From Gammaproteobacteria bacterium (GTDB lineage Bacteria; Pseudomonadota; Gammaproteobacteria; Enterobacterales; GCA-2746155): a stretch of 42,859 bases of DNA. Below are positions 17,464 through 29,482 of this stretch, piece by piece (the first letter of the stretch is position 1; each line of letters begins with the position of its first letter). Under the pieces are notes generated by a model. The model ran no database searches. It saw nothing but the letters and a program-made list of their open reading frames with translations, and had not been told where the DNA came from. The DNA is taken from positions 1 through 42,859 of the forward strand of contig JAUUZN010000015.1 of assembly GCA_030589945.1 (NCBI GenBank), read 5' to 3'. The translations under genes and the position numbers were made by a program.

Positions 17464-18549
17464 GTGAAAGAACTGATTCAATGGGTACAAGAATTACAGA
17501 TTGATTCTGTATGGATCAGTCAGGTTTTTCTGATCGTCTTTATCACTCTCATCGTCAACTTTATCTGGCGCAGATATTATCAACGAGTCCAAGATAAACT
17601 CAATACAACCAAAAACCTTTGGGATGATGCTCTTTGGGCTTCAATACATAAACCTGTTGGTTACCTAATTTGGGTGGTCGGTATCAGTTACGGAGCAGAA
17701 GTAGCCGATAGGGTTGCTGACTCAGACTTTCATTCCTTATTGGTGAATGTTCGTCAATTCACAGTCATCATTTTAATCATCTGGTTCCTATTGAGGTTTA
17801 TTCGATTTGCTGAGAAAAATTTACTGGATGATAAAAAAAATACTGCCAGTAATGTCGATACAACCACAATAAATGCCGTTGCCAAGTTATTACGAGCTTC
17901 TGTAATCATCACCGGCGCACTGGTCATTATGCAAACCATGGGATACAGCGTTTCCGGATTACTAGCATTTGGTGGTATTGGCGGCCTTGCCGTCGGTTTT
18001 GCAGCAAAGGATTTATTATCGAACTTTTTTGGTGGTTTGATGATTTATCTCGATCGCCCGTTCAAAGTCGGTGATTGGGTTCGCTCACCGGATCGGGAAA
18101 TTGAGGGAACTGTTGAATATATCGGTTGGCGTCAATCTAGAATACGAACATTTGACAAAAGACCTCTGTATGTACCCAATTCTGTCTTTATGTCCATTTC
18201 GGTTGAAAATCCTTCAAGAATGAGCAATCGACGTATTTATGAAACCATTGGACTGCGCTATGAAGATTCTACAAAGGTTGCACAAATAATAAGTGATGTA
18301 AAAACGATGCTACAACAACATCCAGAAATTGATCCCGATGCTACATTGATTGTAAACCTTAATAAGTTTGCCCCTTCCTCCCTAGATTTCTTCGTTTACA
18401 CCTTTACTAAAACCACGGACTGGGTGAAATTCCATCAAATCAAACAGGAGATTATGTTACAGATTATCGATATTGTTGACAAAAATTCAGCCGAAATGGC
18501 ATTTCCGACATCGACCATTCATCTACATCATCCAGAGAGCAATGCCTAG
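17464..18549 (+). CDS. Small-conductance mechanosensitive channel, MscS family
   Basis: A 361-aa inner-membrane channel that opens under membrane tension after osmotic downshock. It starts with GTG at 17464, preceded by AGGAG about 8 bases upstream. Four hydrophobic segments (about 17-35, 60-80, 95-112 and 138-160) precede the pore-lining helix, GGIGGLAVGFAAKDLLSNFF near 174-193, and the conserved beta-domain entry GLMIYLDRPFKVGDWV. The C-terminal cytoplasmic domain contains RRIYETIGLRYEDS. It is longer than E. coli MscS (286 aa), closer to YnaI-type channels. It is transcribed toward the merR gene with a shared terminator between them. Confidence 0.9.
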   Translation: MKELIQWVQELQIDSVWISQVFLIVFITLIVNFIWRRYYQRVQDKLNTTKNLWDDALWASIHKPVGYLIWVVGISYGAEVADRVADSDFHSLLVNVRQFTVIILIIWFLLRFIRFAEKNLLDDKKNTASNVDTTTINAVAKLLRASVIITGALVIMQTMGYSVSGLLAFGGIGGLAVGFAAKDLLSNFFGGLMIYLDRPFKVGDWVRSPDREIEGTVEYIGWRQSRIRTFDKRPLYVPNSVFMSISVENPSRMSNRRIYETIGLRYEDSTKVAQIISDVKTMLQQHPEIDPDATLIVNLNKFAPSSLDFFVYTFTKTTDWVKFHQIKQEIMLQIIDIVDKNSAEMAFPTSTIHLHHPESNA

Positions 18550-18585
18550 CAAGCTAATATCAACAATGCTTTTTTAACAGGCAAC

Positions 18586-18626
18586 AAAAAATAGCCTGAA
18601 CTTGTGAAAGCTCAGGCTATTTTTTT
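18586..18626. terminator. Bidirectional intrinsic terminator
   Basis: Stem TAGCCTGA / TCAGGCTA, extended inward by CTT/AAG after one mismatch, with a run of A's on the left and seven T's on the right. It works on both strands and lies between the convergent mscS and merR (end of the thrS-merR operon), which suits both. Confidence 0.9.
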
Positions 18627-18661
18627 GATATCTTAACTATTGAGGTGTTAAAAGAATAAGT

Positions 18662-19021
18662 TTAACTCTTAAGCAGTGCCAATACTTCTTCGAGTTCACC
18701 GATGAGTTGCTTAACAACAGCGGTATTAGCAGCAGGTGTTTTTTCTTTTATATCGCCCTGCTCAAGCTTCTGTCGTGCACCGCCAATGGTAAAGCCATGC
18801 TCGTACAACAATTCACGTATTGAACGGATTATTTGTACATCACCACGCTGATAGTAACGACGATTACCACGTCGCTTAACAGGGGTTAATTGAGGAAATT
18901 CTTGTTCCCAATAGCGTAAAACATGCGGTTTGACCAAACAGAGTTCACTGACTTCACCGATGGTAAAGTAGCGCTTCCCTGGTATTACTGGCAACTCGCT
19001 ATTAAGTGTTGGTTCCAACAT
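18662..19021 (-). CDS. MerR family regulator of the ihfA-linked type
   Basis: A 119-aa MerR-family DNA-binding protein. The helix-turn-helix is in [20 protein letters not shown] (about 18-37), followed by the wing [20 protein letters not shown] and a helix with [19 protein letters not shown]. There are no effector-binding cysteines as in metal-sensing MerR proteins. A small MerR gene immediately after ihfA is common in gammaproteobacteria and its function is largely unknown. Its start overlaps the end of ihfA by 20 bp, so translation is probably coupled; it is the last gene of the operon before a strong terminator. Confidence 0.9.
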   Translation of the reverse strand: MLEPTLNSELPVIPGKRYFTIGEVSELCLVKPHVLRYWEQEFPQLTPVKRRGNRRYYQRGDVQIIRSIRELLYEHGFTIGGARQKLEQGDIKEKTPAANTAVVKQLIGELEEVLALLKS

Positions 19022-19301
19022 AGGATTCTACTCTCGCCTTTAGTTTTTGACCGGGTCGAAAAGTAACTACCTGTCGTGCACTAATAGGTATTTCTTCTCC
19101 AGTTTTTGGATTTCTTCCGGGTCGTTCTTTTTTTATGCGAAGGTCAAAATTACCAAATCCTGATAATTTGACTTGCTCGTTCGATTCAAGTGCTCTACGA
19201 ATTTCTTCAAAAAATACTTCGACAATTTCCTTCGCTTCGCGCTTATTTAATCCAAGTTCTTCAAATAGTCGTTCAGCTAGTGCTGCTTTTGTAAGGGCCA
19301 T
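19002..19301 (-). CDS. ihfA: Integration host factor subunit alpha
   Basis: A 99-aa DNA-bending protein that pairs with IhfB. The sequence [20 protein letters not shown] at the N terminus and [20 protein letters not shown] with the intercalating proline region (about 55-75) are the IHF/HU arm, and [16 protein letters not shown] ends the body. Retention of the alpha-type sequence directly after pheT makes it ihfA rather than ihfB or hup. It starts 2 bp after pheT stops. Confidence 0.96.
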   Translation of the reverse strand: MALTKAALAERLFEELGLNKREAKEIVEVFFEEIRRALESNEQVKLSGFGNFDLRIKKERPGRNPKTGEEIPISARQVVTFRPGQKLKARVESYVGTNT

Positions 19302-19303
19302 AT

Positions 19304-21679
19304 CTAGTCTCTTAATGTTGCAGAAAAACGCTCCGATAAATGATTAATTATTGAATTAACCCTATCAGTCACTTCTGTATCCTTAAGAGTGTGGGAAAAA
19401 TCGATAAAGGTCAAGCCCAAAGCAACACTTTTTCTACCAAAATCAACACCTTTGCCGCGATATATGTCAAAAATTCTAGCATTGGCGAGCTGTTTACCAC
19501 CTACTTCGGTCACTGCAGCTAACAAATCGCTTGAAGTAATCGACTCATCAATAATTACCGCTATATCCCGCGTACTTCCTGGGAATTTCGACCATTTTTG
19601 ATATTCTGGTAATGCAGCCGTATTCAGTTCATCCAGTGCAAATTCAAATAAGAACACCGGACCTGCTAATTTAAGTTTTTTAGCTATTTTGGGGTGGATC
19701 GCACCAAAATAGCCAATATTAACGTCATTTCGCTTCAATATTGCACATTGTCCTGGGTGTAGAGCGTCAATGGCAGCAGATTCAATCTGGTATTCACCCG
19801 ACGAAGCTGAAAGCTCAAAAAGTGCCTCAACATCGGCCTTAATATCATAAAAATCAACCAGCTGTTGATCGTTTTCCCAATTGTCAGGTTGTCTAGGACC
19901 TGAGATAAGACCTGCAATAATAAGCTGTTGTTTGATGTCATCACCATCGGGAACAAAGCGTAATCCTGTTTCAAAGAGACGTACACGCTGTTCTCTAAAA
20001 CTCTGATTGCGCTGTAAAGCCTGAACGAGACCCGGCCAAAGACTGACTCTCATATCGCCCATATCAGTTGAAATGGGATTCAGTAAACTTAAAGCTTCAG
20101 TATCAGGAAAAAGTAACTTCTGTAATTCTGGATCGACAAAACTGTAGGTGATGGCTTCTTGATATCCCCTTACTACCATCAAATTCTTATAACGATTGAT
20201 ACCAACATTTTTTTCAGGAGTGGGATTCATTGCCATTTCGCCGTGGCTTTTTATTGCAGGCATATTGTTGTAACCATAGATGCGAGCAATTTCTTCAATC
20301 AAGTCGGCTTCTATTTTAATATCGAAACGATGACTCGGAGCTGTCACATTCCAGCCTCCTTCAGTCACCTCCACCGTCATTTCCAAACGCTGCAGGATTT
20401 CAGCAATCACTTCAGCCTCGAGTTCAACCCCAAGAAGCCGTTTAATGCGAGAACTTCTCAGTAGCACGACTTCAGACTTGGGTAGATTACCTTCTATACA
20501 TTCATCAACCACCGGCCCTACTTCACCACCACAGATTGAAACTATCAGTTCAGTGGCTCGCTCAATGGCGATCACTTGCAGCTTTGGATCAACACCACGC
20601 TCATAGCGGTGTGATGCGTCGGTATGCAAGCCATATTTGCGCGCTTTGCCCACAATGGCCAATGGATTAAACCAGGCGCTTTCTAGAAATACATCAACCG
20701 TGTCATCAGCAATGCCGCTGTGCTCACCACCCATAATTCCTGCCAAAGCAAGAGGTCTTTGGTGATCTGCAATTAATAAAGTATCTTCAGACAACTCAAC
20801 TTCGCGACCATCAAGAAGGACTAATTTTTCGTTCGCTTTGGGGAATCGGACCTTAATGCCACCCTTAATCTCACGCAAATCAAATGCGTGCATTGGATGA
20901 CCAAGTTCTATCAATATGTAGTTAGTTATGTCCACCAATGGAAATATTGCTCTAATTCCACTGCGGCGTAGTTTCTCGACCATCCACAAAGGGGTTTGTG
21001 CTTTCGAGTCAATGTTCTTGATCACCCGCCCCACATAACGAGGGCAAGCTTCTGATGCATTAAGCTCAATGGATATAGAATCTTCAATGGACCCAGCAAC
21101 AGGGTTAAATTCGGGTGTATTCACTGCTATTTGATTAATTACGCCCACTTCACGTGCAACGCCCCTGATTCCCAGGCAATCGCCTCGGTTGGGTGTTAAA
21201 TCAATATCAATGCATTGGTCGTCAAGACTAAGATAATCTCTTAGGTTGGTGCCCAGAGGAGCATCCTGAGGCAGTTCCATAATACCGTCATGTTCATCCG
21301 ATAAACCAAGCTCTGATTCAGAACAAAGCATACCCATAGATTCAACACCACGAAGTTTAGCTTTCTTGATTTTGAAATTACCCGGTAACACTGAGCCCAC
21401 TTCTGCGCAGGCTACTTTTATGCCTTTTCTAGCATTCGGTGCGCCGCAAATAATTTCGACGCTACTGGTGCCATTACTAACTGTACAAAGGCGTAGTTTA
21501 TCGGCATTAGGATGTTGTATGGCTTCGACAATCTCCGCGACCACTACACCAGAAAATGCTTCGGCAGCGCCCTCTACACCGTCAACTTCAAGCCCTGCCA
21601 TTGTCAGTTGCTCGCAAAGTGTTTCGGTATCTATATTCGGGTTAACCCATTCTCTTAACCAGTTTTCACTGAATTTCAT
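19304..21679 (-). CDS. pheT: Phenylalanyl-tRNA synthetase beta subunit
   Basis: A 791-aa subunit of the alpha2-beta2 enzyme that charges tRNA-Phe. It opens with [14 protein letters not shown], followed by the tRNA-binding OB domain (about 39-148, with [15 protein letters not shown]), the B3/B4 editing domain (about 210-375, [27 protein letters not shown]), the B5 domain, a catalytic-like core, and the C-terminal ferredoxin-fold anticodon-binding domain (about 697-790, [20 protein letters not shown]). Length is normal. It follows pheS by 12 bp. Confidence 0.97.
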   Translation of the reverse strand: MKFSENWLREWVNPNIDTETLCEQLTMAGLEVDGVEGAAEAFSGVVVAEIVEAIQHPNADKLRLCTVSNGTSSVEIICGAPNARKGIKVACAEVGSVLPGNFKIKKAKLRGVESMGMLCSESELGLSDEHDGIMELPQDAPLGTNLRDYLSLDDQCIDIDLTPNRGDCLGIRGVAREVGVINQIAVNTPEFNPVAGSIEDSISIELNASEACPRYVGRVIKNIDSKAQTPLWMVEKLRRSGIRAIFPLVDITNYILIELGHPMHAFDLREIKGGIKVRFPKANEKLVLLDGREVELSEDTLLIADHQRPLALAGIMGGEHSGIADDTVDVFLESAWFNPLAIVGKARKYGLHTDASHRYERGVDPKLQVIAIERATELIVSICGGEVGPVVDECIEGNLPKSEVVLLRSSRIKRLLGVELEAEVIAEILQRLEMTVEVTEGGWNVTAPSHRFDIKIEADLIEEIARIYGYNNMPAIKSHGEMAMNPTPEKNVGINRYKNLMVVRGYQEAITYSFVDPELQKLLFPDTEALSLLNPISTDMGDMRVSLWPGLVQALQRNQSFREQRVRLFETGLRFVPDGDDIKQQLIIAGLISGPRQPDNWENDQQLVDFYDIKADVEALFELSASSGEYQIESAAIDALHPGQCAILKRNDVNIGYFGAIHPKIAKKLKLAGPVFLFEFALDELNTAALPEYQKWSKFPGSTRDIAVIIDESITSSDLLAAVTEVGGKQLANARIFDIYRGKGVDFGRKSVALGLTFIDFSHTLKDTEVTDRVNSIINHLSERFSATLRD

Positions 21680-21691
21680 TATTGTATACTC

Positions 21692-22708
<1,017 letters not shown>

Positions 22709-22711
22709 TTA

Positions 22712-22749
22712 AATAAAAACAGGGGAAGAGCTTTAGGCCCTTCCCCTGT
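22712..22749 (-). terminator. Intrinsic terminator/attenuator between rplT and pheS
   Basis: On the minus strand a 10-bp G+C-rich stem ACAGGGGAAG / CTTCCCCTGT with an 11-base loop is followed by TTTTTATTT. In E. coli pheST is controlled at this place by attenuation with the Phe-rich pheM leader peptide. Here I see no ATG-started frame with Phe codons ahead of the hairpin. A second small hairpin (22765-22783) precedes it. Confidence 0.8.
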
Positions 22750-22794
22750 CAAAGATGATTGTATCTGGACTAAATTAATCCAGAATCAACAACC

Positions 22795-23154
22795 TTAATC
22801 AGACAGTGCTGCCTTGGCCTGATCAGCAATAGCTGCAAAAGCAACCTTGTCAAATACAGCCAAGTCGGCCAGCATTTTACGATCAACTTCAATCGATGCT
22901 TTTTTCAGTCCATTAATAAAGCGACTGTAACTAAGTCCACATAAACGCGCTTGGGCGTTAATACGAACAATCCACAGTTGACGGAACTGACGCTTACGTT
23001 GACGACGGTCACGGTATGCATATTGTCCGGCTTTAATAACAGCCTGTTTAGCTACACGGTAAACTCGGCTACGAGCTCCGTAATAACCTTTGGCCAGTTT
23101 AAGGATTTTCTTGTGACGGGCGTGAGCCTGTACACCACGTTTTATTCTAGGCAT
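22795..23154 (-). CDS. rplT: 50S ribosomal protein L20
   Basis: A 119-aa basic ribosomal protein, with the family opening [20 protein letters not shown] and [20 protein letters not shown]. It binds 23S rRNA early in 50S assembly and, in E. coli, represses the rpmI-rplT pair by binding its own messenger. Follows rpmI by 15 bp with a good GGAGG ribosome site. Confidence 0.97.
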   Translation of the reverse strand: MPRIKRGVQAHARHKKILKLAKGYYGARSRVYRVAKQAVIKAGQYAYRDRRQRKRQFRQLWIVRINAQARLCGLSYSRFINGLKKASIEVDRKMLADLAVFDKVAFAAIADQAKAALSD

Positions 23155-23169
23155 CTCAATTCCTCCCTA

Positions 23170-23367
23170 TTAAGCGTAAGGTAGCATTCGACGAATCGAA
23201 CGTACATCAGCATCAGCAACCATTTCACTGCCGCGTAAATGACGCTTCAGTTTCGTAGTTTGCTTAGTTAGGATATGACGCTTGTTGGCTTGCTTTCGCT
23301 TAAAGCCACCAGAGCCCGTTTTTTGGAAACGCTTCGCAGCGCCCCGATCTGTTTTCATTTTTGGCAT
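23170..23367 (-). CDS. rpmI: 50S ribosomal protein L35
   Basis: A 65-aa very basic ribosomal protein: [20 protein letters not shown] at the N terminus and the internal [18 protein letters not shown]. Standard length and position between infC and rplT. The 118-bp gap upstream is longer than others in the operon and may hold the L20 control region, but I cannot identify the fold by eye. Confidence 0.97.
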   Translation of the reverse strand: MPKMKTDRGAAKRFQKTGSGGFKRKQANKRHILTKQTTKLKRHLRGSEMVADADVRSIRRMLPYA

Positions 23368-23485
23368 TGTAAAACTCGCATTGCGATGACAAAGCTGGCC
23401 TCAACTCCAACACGGAGATGACGTTATTCGCCAGTGTTTGTACTTGGTATTTTAAGAAGTTTCTCTGATAACCGAAGTTACAAAT

Positions 23486-24028
23486 TTACTTCTTTTTTGT
23501 TGGGGCAATGACCATGACCATTTGTCGACCTTCCATTCTTGGAAAAGATTCAACAGTGCCATACTCCTCAAGATCCTTCTTTACTCTTTCGAGTAAATCA
23601 CGACCTATTTCCTGGTGTGCCATTTCTCGACCGCGGAAACGCATTGTTACCTTGGTCTTGTCCCCATCTTCAAGGAAACGTATCAGGTTGCGTAGTTTTA
23701 CCTGATAATCTCCAACATCCGTCCCTGGTCGAAACTTTATCTCTTTAATATGTACTTGCTTTTGCTTCTTCTTAGCAGCAGCCTTTTGCTTATTTTTTTC
23801 AAAAATAAACTTACCGTAATCCATGATCCGACATACAGGCGGCTCAGCATTGGGAGAAATTTCTACTAGATCCAAGTCGGCTTCATAACTCATGTCCAGT
23901 GCCTCTGTAATAGACACCACACCAGCCGGTTCTCCATCAGCTCCAATGAGGCGAACCTCTGGAACATCAATTTCGTCATTTAAACGATTTTCACGTTTTT
24001 TTAGACCTTTTCTCATGCCTTGATTAAT
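23486..24028 (-). CDS. infC: Translation initiation factor IF-3, predicted AUU start
   Basis: IF-3 (about 180 aa) prevents early subunit joining and checks start codons. The N domain runs to about residue 80 ([20 protein letters not shown]), then a lysine-rich linker ([20 protein letters not shown]) and the C domain ([36 protein letters not shown]). An ATG is present at 24016, but the AGGAG ribosome site is then about 20 bases away. An in-frame ATT at 24028-24026 sits 7 bases after AGGAG, the right distance, giving the start ATT-AAT-CAA-GGC-ATG. AUU starts are the known basis of infC self-control in other bacteria. I therefore place the start at 24028. Confidence 0.93.
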   Translation of the reverse strand: MNQGMRKGLKKRENRLNDEIDVPEVRLIGADGEPAGVVSITEALDMSYEADLDLVEISPNAEPPVCRIMDYGKFIFEKNKQKAAAKKKQKQVHIKEIKFRPGTDVGDYQVKLRNLIRFLEDGDKTKVTMRFRGREMAHQEIGRDLLERVKKDLEEYGTVESFPRMEGRQMVMVIAPTKKK

Positions 24029-24075
24029 GGCTAATCTCCTGTGCTCATAAATAAGCTTTCATATTAAAAAATTCT

Positions 24076-26022
24076 TTACTTTTGTTCGGTATTTTCTTCG
24101 CTACTATCAACGTTACCGAAACTCATAATTTGCTGTTCTATCATCTCACTGAAGTCTTCTAATGTGAGCGTTCCAAGATCTTTACCATCTCTTAGACGAA
24201 CAGCAACTGATTCATTTTCAACTTCACGATCACCCACTACCAACAGGTATGGGATATGCTTCAATGTATGCTCACGGATCTTATAGCCGATTTTCTCATT
24301 TCTCAAGTCTAATTCGGCTCTAATTCCTTTATTCTTCAAATAGTTTACAACTTTTTCCGCCCAATCAGCCTGTTTATCGGTAATATTCATCACTTTCACC
24401 TGAACTGGAGAAAGCCAAGTTGGAAATCGTCCGGCGAATTCCTCAATTAAAATTCCAATAAAACGTTCAAGCGAACCTAAGATTGCGCGGTGGATCATCA
24501 CGGGTGTTTGCTTACTACCATCTTCGGCAACATATTCTGCGCCTAGACGACCTGGCATTGAAAAGTCCAGTTGCACGGTTCCACATTGCCAGATTCGACC
24601 TAAACAATCGCGCAACGAAAAGTCGATTTTAGGACCATAAAAAGCGCCGTCGCCGGCCTGAATTTCATAGTCCATATTCTTCGATTTTAGTGCTTCGGCG
24701 AGAGCCTGCTCTGAGATGTCCCAATCTTCATCACTACCAACTCTTTTTTCAGGTCTGGTGGATAAATTAATGAGGATATCTTCAAAACCAAAATCTTTAT
24801 AAACTCCAAAGATCATGTCGATGAGTTTACAAACTTCTGCTTGAATTTGATCGCTGGTACAAAATACATGGGCATCATCCTGAGTGAATCCACGTACGCG
24901 CATTAACCCATGAAGTGCACCTGAAGGTTCATTACGATGGCAAGAACCAAATTCAGCAAACTTTAAAGGCAGATCACGATAAGACTTTAAGCCCTGATTA
25001 AATATTTGTACATGACCGGGACAGTTCATTGGTTTGACCGCGTATTCTCTATTTTCAGAATCCGTGGTAAACATGTCTTCCTTGTACTTATCCCAATGGC
25101 CCGATTTTTCCCAAAGACTACGGTCCATGATCATTGGCGCTTTCACTTCACCATAGTCATTGGCACGCAATACGCCGCGCATATACTGCTCAACCTGTTG
25201 GAACAAAGTCCAACCATGAGGATGCCAAAACACCATACCCGGAGCGTCGTCCTGAATGTGAAACAGGTCGAGCTGCTTACCGATTTTTCGGTGATCTCTT
25301 TTTTCTGCTTCTTCAATACGTTTCAAATAAGCTTTAAGCTGTTTTTTATCAGCCCAAGCAGTACCATAAATCCGTTGTAGCATTTTATTGTCTGATTTAC
25401 CGCGCCAGTAGGCACCAGCAAGTTTCGTCAATGTAAATGCTTTAATGTGACTCATGTCCGGTACGTGTGGCCCACGACACATGTCGATGTATTCTTGGTG
25501 GTGATAAAGTCCAACAATAGAACCCGCTGGAATATCATCACTGATAATCTCAAGTTTGTAATGTTCGCCGCGATCTTTGAATACGTGGAATGCTTCCTCA
25601 AGAGGCACCATTTTTTTGATCACTTGATAACCGGTCTTAGCCAGTTCTTTCATACGTCTTTCGAGATTTTCTAGATCTTCTGGCGTGAAAGGCTCATCGG
25701 AATCAACATCATAATAAAAACCATCTTCGATGGTTGGGCCAATGGCCATTTTTACATCGGGGTACAACTGTTTAATCGCATGCCCTAGAAGGTGAGCACA
25801 AGAATGGCGAATAATCTCAAGGCCTTCTTCATCACGGTTTGTGATAATTGCCAGACTTGAATCATTTTCAATCAGTTCACAGGCATCCACAAGGTTATCA
25901 TTCACGCGCCCAGCGATCGTCGCTTTGGCGAGCCCAGGACCAATATCCTTGGCAACATCCATAACAGTGACTGCTTGATCAAAACTACGCTGACTTCCAT
26001 CTGGAAGTGTAATAACTGGCAT
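24076..26022 (-). CDS. thrS: Threonyl-tRNA synthetase
   Basis: A 648-aa class II synthetase. The N-terminal TGS domain covers about 1-62 ([20 protein letters not shown]), followed by the editing domain with [10 protein letters not shown] (two histidines) and MCRGPHV. The catalytic core has the zinc-binding region [13 protein letters not shown], motif 2 [20 protein letters not shown] and motif 3 [19 protein letters not shown]. The C-terminal anticodon-binding domain starts near 540 ([20 protein letters not shown]). First gene of the thrS-merR operon; the 221-bp divergent gap to the ABC gene should hold its promoter, though no hairpin operator like that of E. coli was recognised. Confidence 0.97.
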   Translation of the reverse strand: MPVITLPDGSQRSFDQAVTVMDVAKDIGPGLAKATIAGRVNDNLVDACELIENDSSLAIITNRDEEGLEIIRHSCAHLLGHAIKQLYPDVKMAIGPTIEDGFYYDVDSDEPFTPEDLENLERRMKELAKTGYQVIKKMVPLEEAFHVFKDRGEHYKLEIISDDIPAGSIVGLYHHQEYIDMCRGPHVPDMSHIKAFTLTKLAGAYWRGKSDNKMLQRIYGTAWADKKQLKAYLKRIEEAEKRDHRKIGKQLDLFHIQDDAPGMVFWHPHGWTLFQQVEQYMRGVLRANDYGEVKAPMIMDRSLWEKSGHWDKYKEDMFTTDSENREYAVKPMNCPGHVQIFNQGLKSYRDLPLKFAEFGSCHRNEPSGALHGLMRVRGFTQDDAHVFCTSDQIQAEVCKLIDMIFGVYKDFGFEDILINLSTRPEKRVGSDEDWDISEQALAEALKSKNMDYEIQAGDGAFYGPKIDFSLRDCLGRIWQCGTVQLDFSMPGRLGAEYVAEDGSKQTPVMIHRAILGSLERFIGILIEEFAGRFPTWLSPVQVKVMNITDKQADWAEKVVNYLKNKGIRAELDLRNEKIGYKIREHTLKHIPYLLVVGDREVENESVAVRLRDGKDLGTLTLEDFSEMIEQQIMSFGNVDSSEENTEQK

Positions 26023-26243
26023 TGCTTTTTAACCTTCGTTTTTACTTGCTTTAAAAATTATAAAAAAGTCTTTAATTTCAACACTTTTATTGATAAAAGG
26101 GATTGAAATAAAGTACTTAAATAGGGCTATCCCGACAATAGCAGCGTAGGATACCAATGACAGCTTGTAAGTCAAGGTAATTTACGCTTATTATCTGCAT
26201 CTAAAAGCCACTATTCATAACAGTTAGAGCGACAAAATCACTG

Positions 26244-28061
26244 ATGAAATCAACCGGACAAAATATCGATCCCAGCAGTGCCATCAATTGGCCGATGATT
26301 AAACAGCTGCTTCCTTACTTGAGTGAGTTTAAAAGTCGAGTAATGTTAGCCATTATTTTCATGATTTTGGCAAAACTTTCAACCATTATCCTGCCCTTCT
26401 TTTTAAAAGAAGTGGTGGATATTTTAGGTGGTACCCAGTCGGTTCCTCCTAGTAAGTTTTCCATAAATTCTCCTAATTGGTTACTCACTCCCATTGCTTT
26501 AGTAATTGCCTACGGTTTTTTCAGGTTTACCAACACTTTTTTCGGTGAAATTAGAGATACACTTTTCAGTCGCGTCACCGAAAGAGCCATGCGTCGAGTT
26601 GGTTTGAAGGTTTTCAGCCATTTACATGAACTCGATATCGATTTTCATCTCAATCGACGCACTGGTGGTCTTTCAAGAGACATCGAGCGCGGAACCCGCG
26701 GTATTAGTTTTCTCATGCGCTTTATGGTGTTTAACATTGTCCCGACACTGATTGAAATATCGTTGGTGATTGTTATTCTTTTAACCTCTTATGGTGTTGA
26801 ATTCGGCCTATTAACCTTTGGTTCCGTGGTGCTCTATATCTCCTATTCTGTCATTGCCACCAACTGGAGAAGCCAATACATTCGTGCTGCAAATGAAGCG
26901 GATTCAGCCAGCAGTAGCAGAGCCATAGATAGTTTGCTCAATTATGAAACCGTTAAATATTTCACCAATGAAGAATTCGAATCAAAGCGATACGACAATG
27001 ATTTAGTGGCTTGGGAAAATGCAAAGCAACAAAATCGTCTTTCACTTCTGGTACTCAATAGTGGACAAGCACTGATTATCAGCGCAGCCATCACAGCCAT
27101 GATGGTCCTCGCTGTGATGCAAGTACAGGCGGGGATCATGACCGTGGGTGACTTCGTTTTGATTAACGCCTTCATGATGCAACTTTTCATTCCACTTAAC
27201 TTTTTAGGCTTTGTTTACCGTGAAATTAAAGTTGCATTAGTGAACATTGAAAAGATGTTTGACCTACTCTCTCGTAAGGGTAAGGTTGCTGATGCCAATA
27301 ATGCATCCGAACTCAATCTGACTAAGGGTGAGATAACATTTGAAAATGTTAATTTTAGTTATCAAACAGAGCGTTCAATTCTTAAGTATCTAAACTTTAC
27401 AATTACCACTGGTCAAAAGTTTGCCATCGTTGGCACAAGCGGCTCTGGAAAATCGACCCTCGTTAAATTACTGTTTAGATTTTATGACCCAACCTCTGGA
27501 AAAATTCTTATCGATGGACAAAATTTGTCCACTGTTACGCAAAAATCATTGCGCCAAAAAATAGGCATTGTTCCTCAAGATACGGTGTTATTTAATGATA
27601 CTATTTTTGAAAATATTCGATATGGAAAACCTGAAGCTAGCGATGATGAAGTCAATGAGGCCATTGCATTGGCGCATCTTAATGATTTTATTCAACAGTT
27701 ACCCGAGAAGGAACAAACCATGGTCGGAGAGCGAGGTTTAAAATTATCAGGTGGAGAAAAACAGCGTGTTGCCATAGCAAGAACTATCCTCAAACGCCCA
27801 CCCATTATGGTTTTTGATGAGGCAACCTCATCACTCGATAGTCACTCAGAAGCCATGGTCCTTAATGCGCTTAATGAAATTTCTCAGGGTGTGACGACGG
27901 TCGTCATTGCCCATAGGCTTTCCACGATCATCGATGCCGATCAAATATTAGTGCTTGAGCAGGGGCAACTGTTAGAGCAAGGAAATCATCAACAGTTACT
28001 AGCTCAGGATGGCAAGTACGCGGCACTCTGGAACGCGCAGCAGAAAGAAAAGAAGGCGTGA
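26244..28061 (+). CDS. Atm1-type (heavy-metal/glutathione) ABC exporter, fused membrane and ATPase domains
   Basis: A 605-aa half-transporter that should work as a homodimer. Residues about 30-315 form a six-helix exporter domain; FHLNRRTGGLSRDIERGTRG is typical of the Atm1/ABCB7/HMT1 subgroup, as is the wide cytoplasmic loop. The ATPase domain follows, with Walker A GTSGSGKSTL, Q loop VPQDTVLFNDTI, signature LSGGEKQRVAIAR, Walker B IMVFDEATSSLD and switch histidine in IAHRLS. Bacterial relatives export glutathione-linked metals or persulfide compounds. Substrate here is inference. It is monocistronic and convergent with the antiporter gene. Confidence 0.9.
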   Translation: MKSTGQNIDPSSAINWPMIKQLLPYLSEFKSRVMLAIIFMILAKLSTIILPFFLKEVVDILGGTQSVPPSKFSINSPNWLLTPIALVIAYGFFRFTNTFFGEIRDTLFSRVTERAMRRVGLKVFSHLHELDIDFHLNRRTGGLSRDIERGTRGISFLMRFMVFNIVPTLIEISLVIVILLTSYGVEFGLLTFGSVVLYISYSVIATNWRSQYIRAANEADSASSSRAIDSLLNYETVKYFTNEEFESKRYDNDLVAWENAKQQNRLSLLVLNSGQALIISAAITAMMVLAVMQVQAGIMTVGDFVLINAFMMQLFIPLNFLGFVYREIKVALVNIEKMFDLLSRKGKVADANNASELNLTKGEITFENVNFSYQTERSILKYLNFTITTGQKFAIVGTSGSGKSTLVKLLFRFYDPTSGKILIDGQNLSTVTQKSLRQKIGIVPQDTVLFNDTIFENIRYGKPEASDDEVNEAIALAHLNDFIQQLPEKEQTMVGERGLKLSGGEKQRVAIARTILKRPPIMVFDEATSSLDSHSEAMVLNALNEISQGVTTVVIAHRLSTIIDADQILVLEQGQLLEQGNHQQLLAQDGKYAALWNAQQKEKKA

Positions 28062-28080
28062 TTAGAACGGAATTCTGATT

Positions 28081-29367
28081 TTACTCAGATGCTTTTTTTT
28101 CCCAAAAGAATGTCTTCTCGCCAAGGAAAAATGGCTTCCATAGCTTGATGGCTATGGGCACGCAGAAGTTTAGTGCGAAGGCAGTAAGCATAAGTGTATA
28201 AAAGACTTCTCGAGTCATAATTTGATAATCCACATAGCCTATTTCCATCACCACAAAGGCTAGTTCTGCTCGTCCGAGCATACCAAAACCAATCATTACC
28301 GATTCTTTAAAGTTAAATGAACCAGTATAACGGGCAGCTACACCCGCTGAGATAATCTGAACCCAAAAGATCACCATGCCCAATAGAATAGCATCGCCAA
28401 GCACTCTGAAAATAAGTTCAAAATCGAGTATTAATTTTGAGCCTAAGACAACAAAAAATACTGGGCCGATCCAAGCAAAGGCAACATCATCAATAATCTT
28501 ACGCGTCTTCTTATAGGTATGTATTTTCTCATCATTTTGCGTCATATAAAAATATTCTTTGCGCATGATGAGTCCTGCCATATAGGCTCCCAATGCTGGA
28601 TGTAGTCCCAAATGATGAGCGAATATTCCAAATAAAAGTGCAAAGGTTAATATCGCTAAGGTTGCAACTTTACCCTCATTAAACGCCAAGATATCGTGCA
28701 AGCCTACTTTTGTGATGATGTTACTAAACCACCCATGAGATTCATATCGAGATTCTCTTCCTGGGAATACAATGAGTGCGAAAAACATTACCAGACCGAA
28801 GAAGATAACGACCTGTATGGTTGTATTGAGAATGGTTGAAAGAGTAACAGCCCCTTCTCCACTGACTAGTGGAATAATGGTCGCCACCATCACCAATGAT
28901 GCAATATCATCAAGAACTGCGGAGGTCATTATGCCCATAGCGGCCTTGGTAAGATGTAGCCTTTCATACTGCAGCACCACCATGGTCAATGATACAGCAG
29001 TAGCTGTCATGGTTAATCCAACTAGAATGGCAATATTCTGATCATTCCACAGATACATGGATAAAAAATAGGCTGCAGCAAAGGGTCCAAGGGCTCCGAA
29101 AAAAGCGATTCCCCAACTACGTTTAATGCTTCTGACGAAGAGTATGGGATTTTCCTCAAATCCTAGAGCAAACATGATGAGGATAATGCCGAATTCTGAA
29201 AATCCTACAATGAAGGGTGAGGACTCTTCGGGTAAAATTCCGAAGGTCACCATCAATGAACCCATGAGTAAGTAAAACAATACGGGTGTTAATGTGGTTC
29301 GTTTCGCTAACCAATAGGAAATGAAAACGCTACACCAGATAATTGTTAAATACTGAATATTGTCCAT
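28081..29367 (-). CDS. CPA2-family cation:proton antiporter (Kef-type membrane domain)
   Basis: A 428-aa inner-membrane protein with about 12 hydrophobic segments and the CPA2/KefB pattern: LTPVLFYLLMGSLM near 27-40, GFSEFGIILIMFALGFEENP near 55-74, TSAVLDDIASLVMVA with the paired aspartates near 148-162, and LGLHPALGAYMAGLIM. It lacks the cytoplasmic TrkA-N (RCK) domain of KefB/KefC, so it is not gated through NAD(H) or glutathione in the same way. Probably Na+/H+ or K+/H+ exchange. Cation not determinable from sequence. Confidence 0.88.
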   Translation of the reverse strand: MDNIQYLTIIWCSVFISYWLAKRTTLTPVLFYLLMGSLMVTFGILPEESSPFIVGFSEFGIILIMFALGFEENPILFVRSIKRSWGIAFFGALGPFAAAYFLSMYLWNDQNIAILVGLTMTATAVSLTMVVLQYERLHLTKAAMGIMTSAVLDDIASLVMVATIIPLVSGEGAVTLSTILNTTIQVVIFFGLVMFFALIVFPGRESRYESHGWFSNIITKVGLHDILAFNEGKVATLAILTFALLFGIFAHHLGLHPALGAYMAGLIMRKEYFYMTQNDEKIHTYKKTRKIIDDVAFAWIGPVFFVVLGSKLILDFELIFRVLGDAILLGMVIFWVQIISAGVAARYTGSFNFKESVMIGFGMLGRAELAFVVMEIGYVDYQIMTREVFYTLMLTAFALNFCVPIAIKLWKPFFLGEKTFFWEKKASE

Positions 29368-29482
29368 TGAATCTTAAAAAACCTTCTTTTTATAAGCTAC
29401 GTTGATAATAGTTATAGTCTAGACGTTAATTGGTTGTTTGTTAAATTATTTTCTTTGGAATTGGGCTTTAAAATTGGCTCCA

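Noticed and set aside
28062-28080. Terminator between the convergent ABC and antiporter genes
   Set aside because: The 19-bp gap contains no stem with a T run; I cannot support one.
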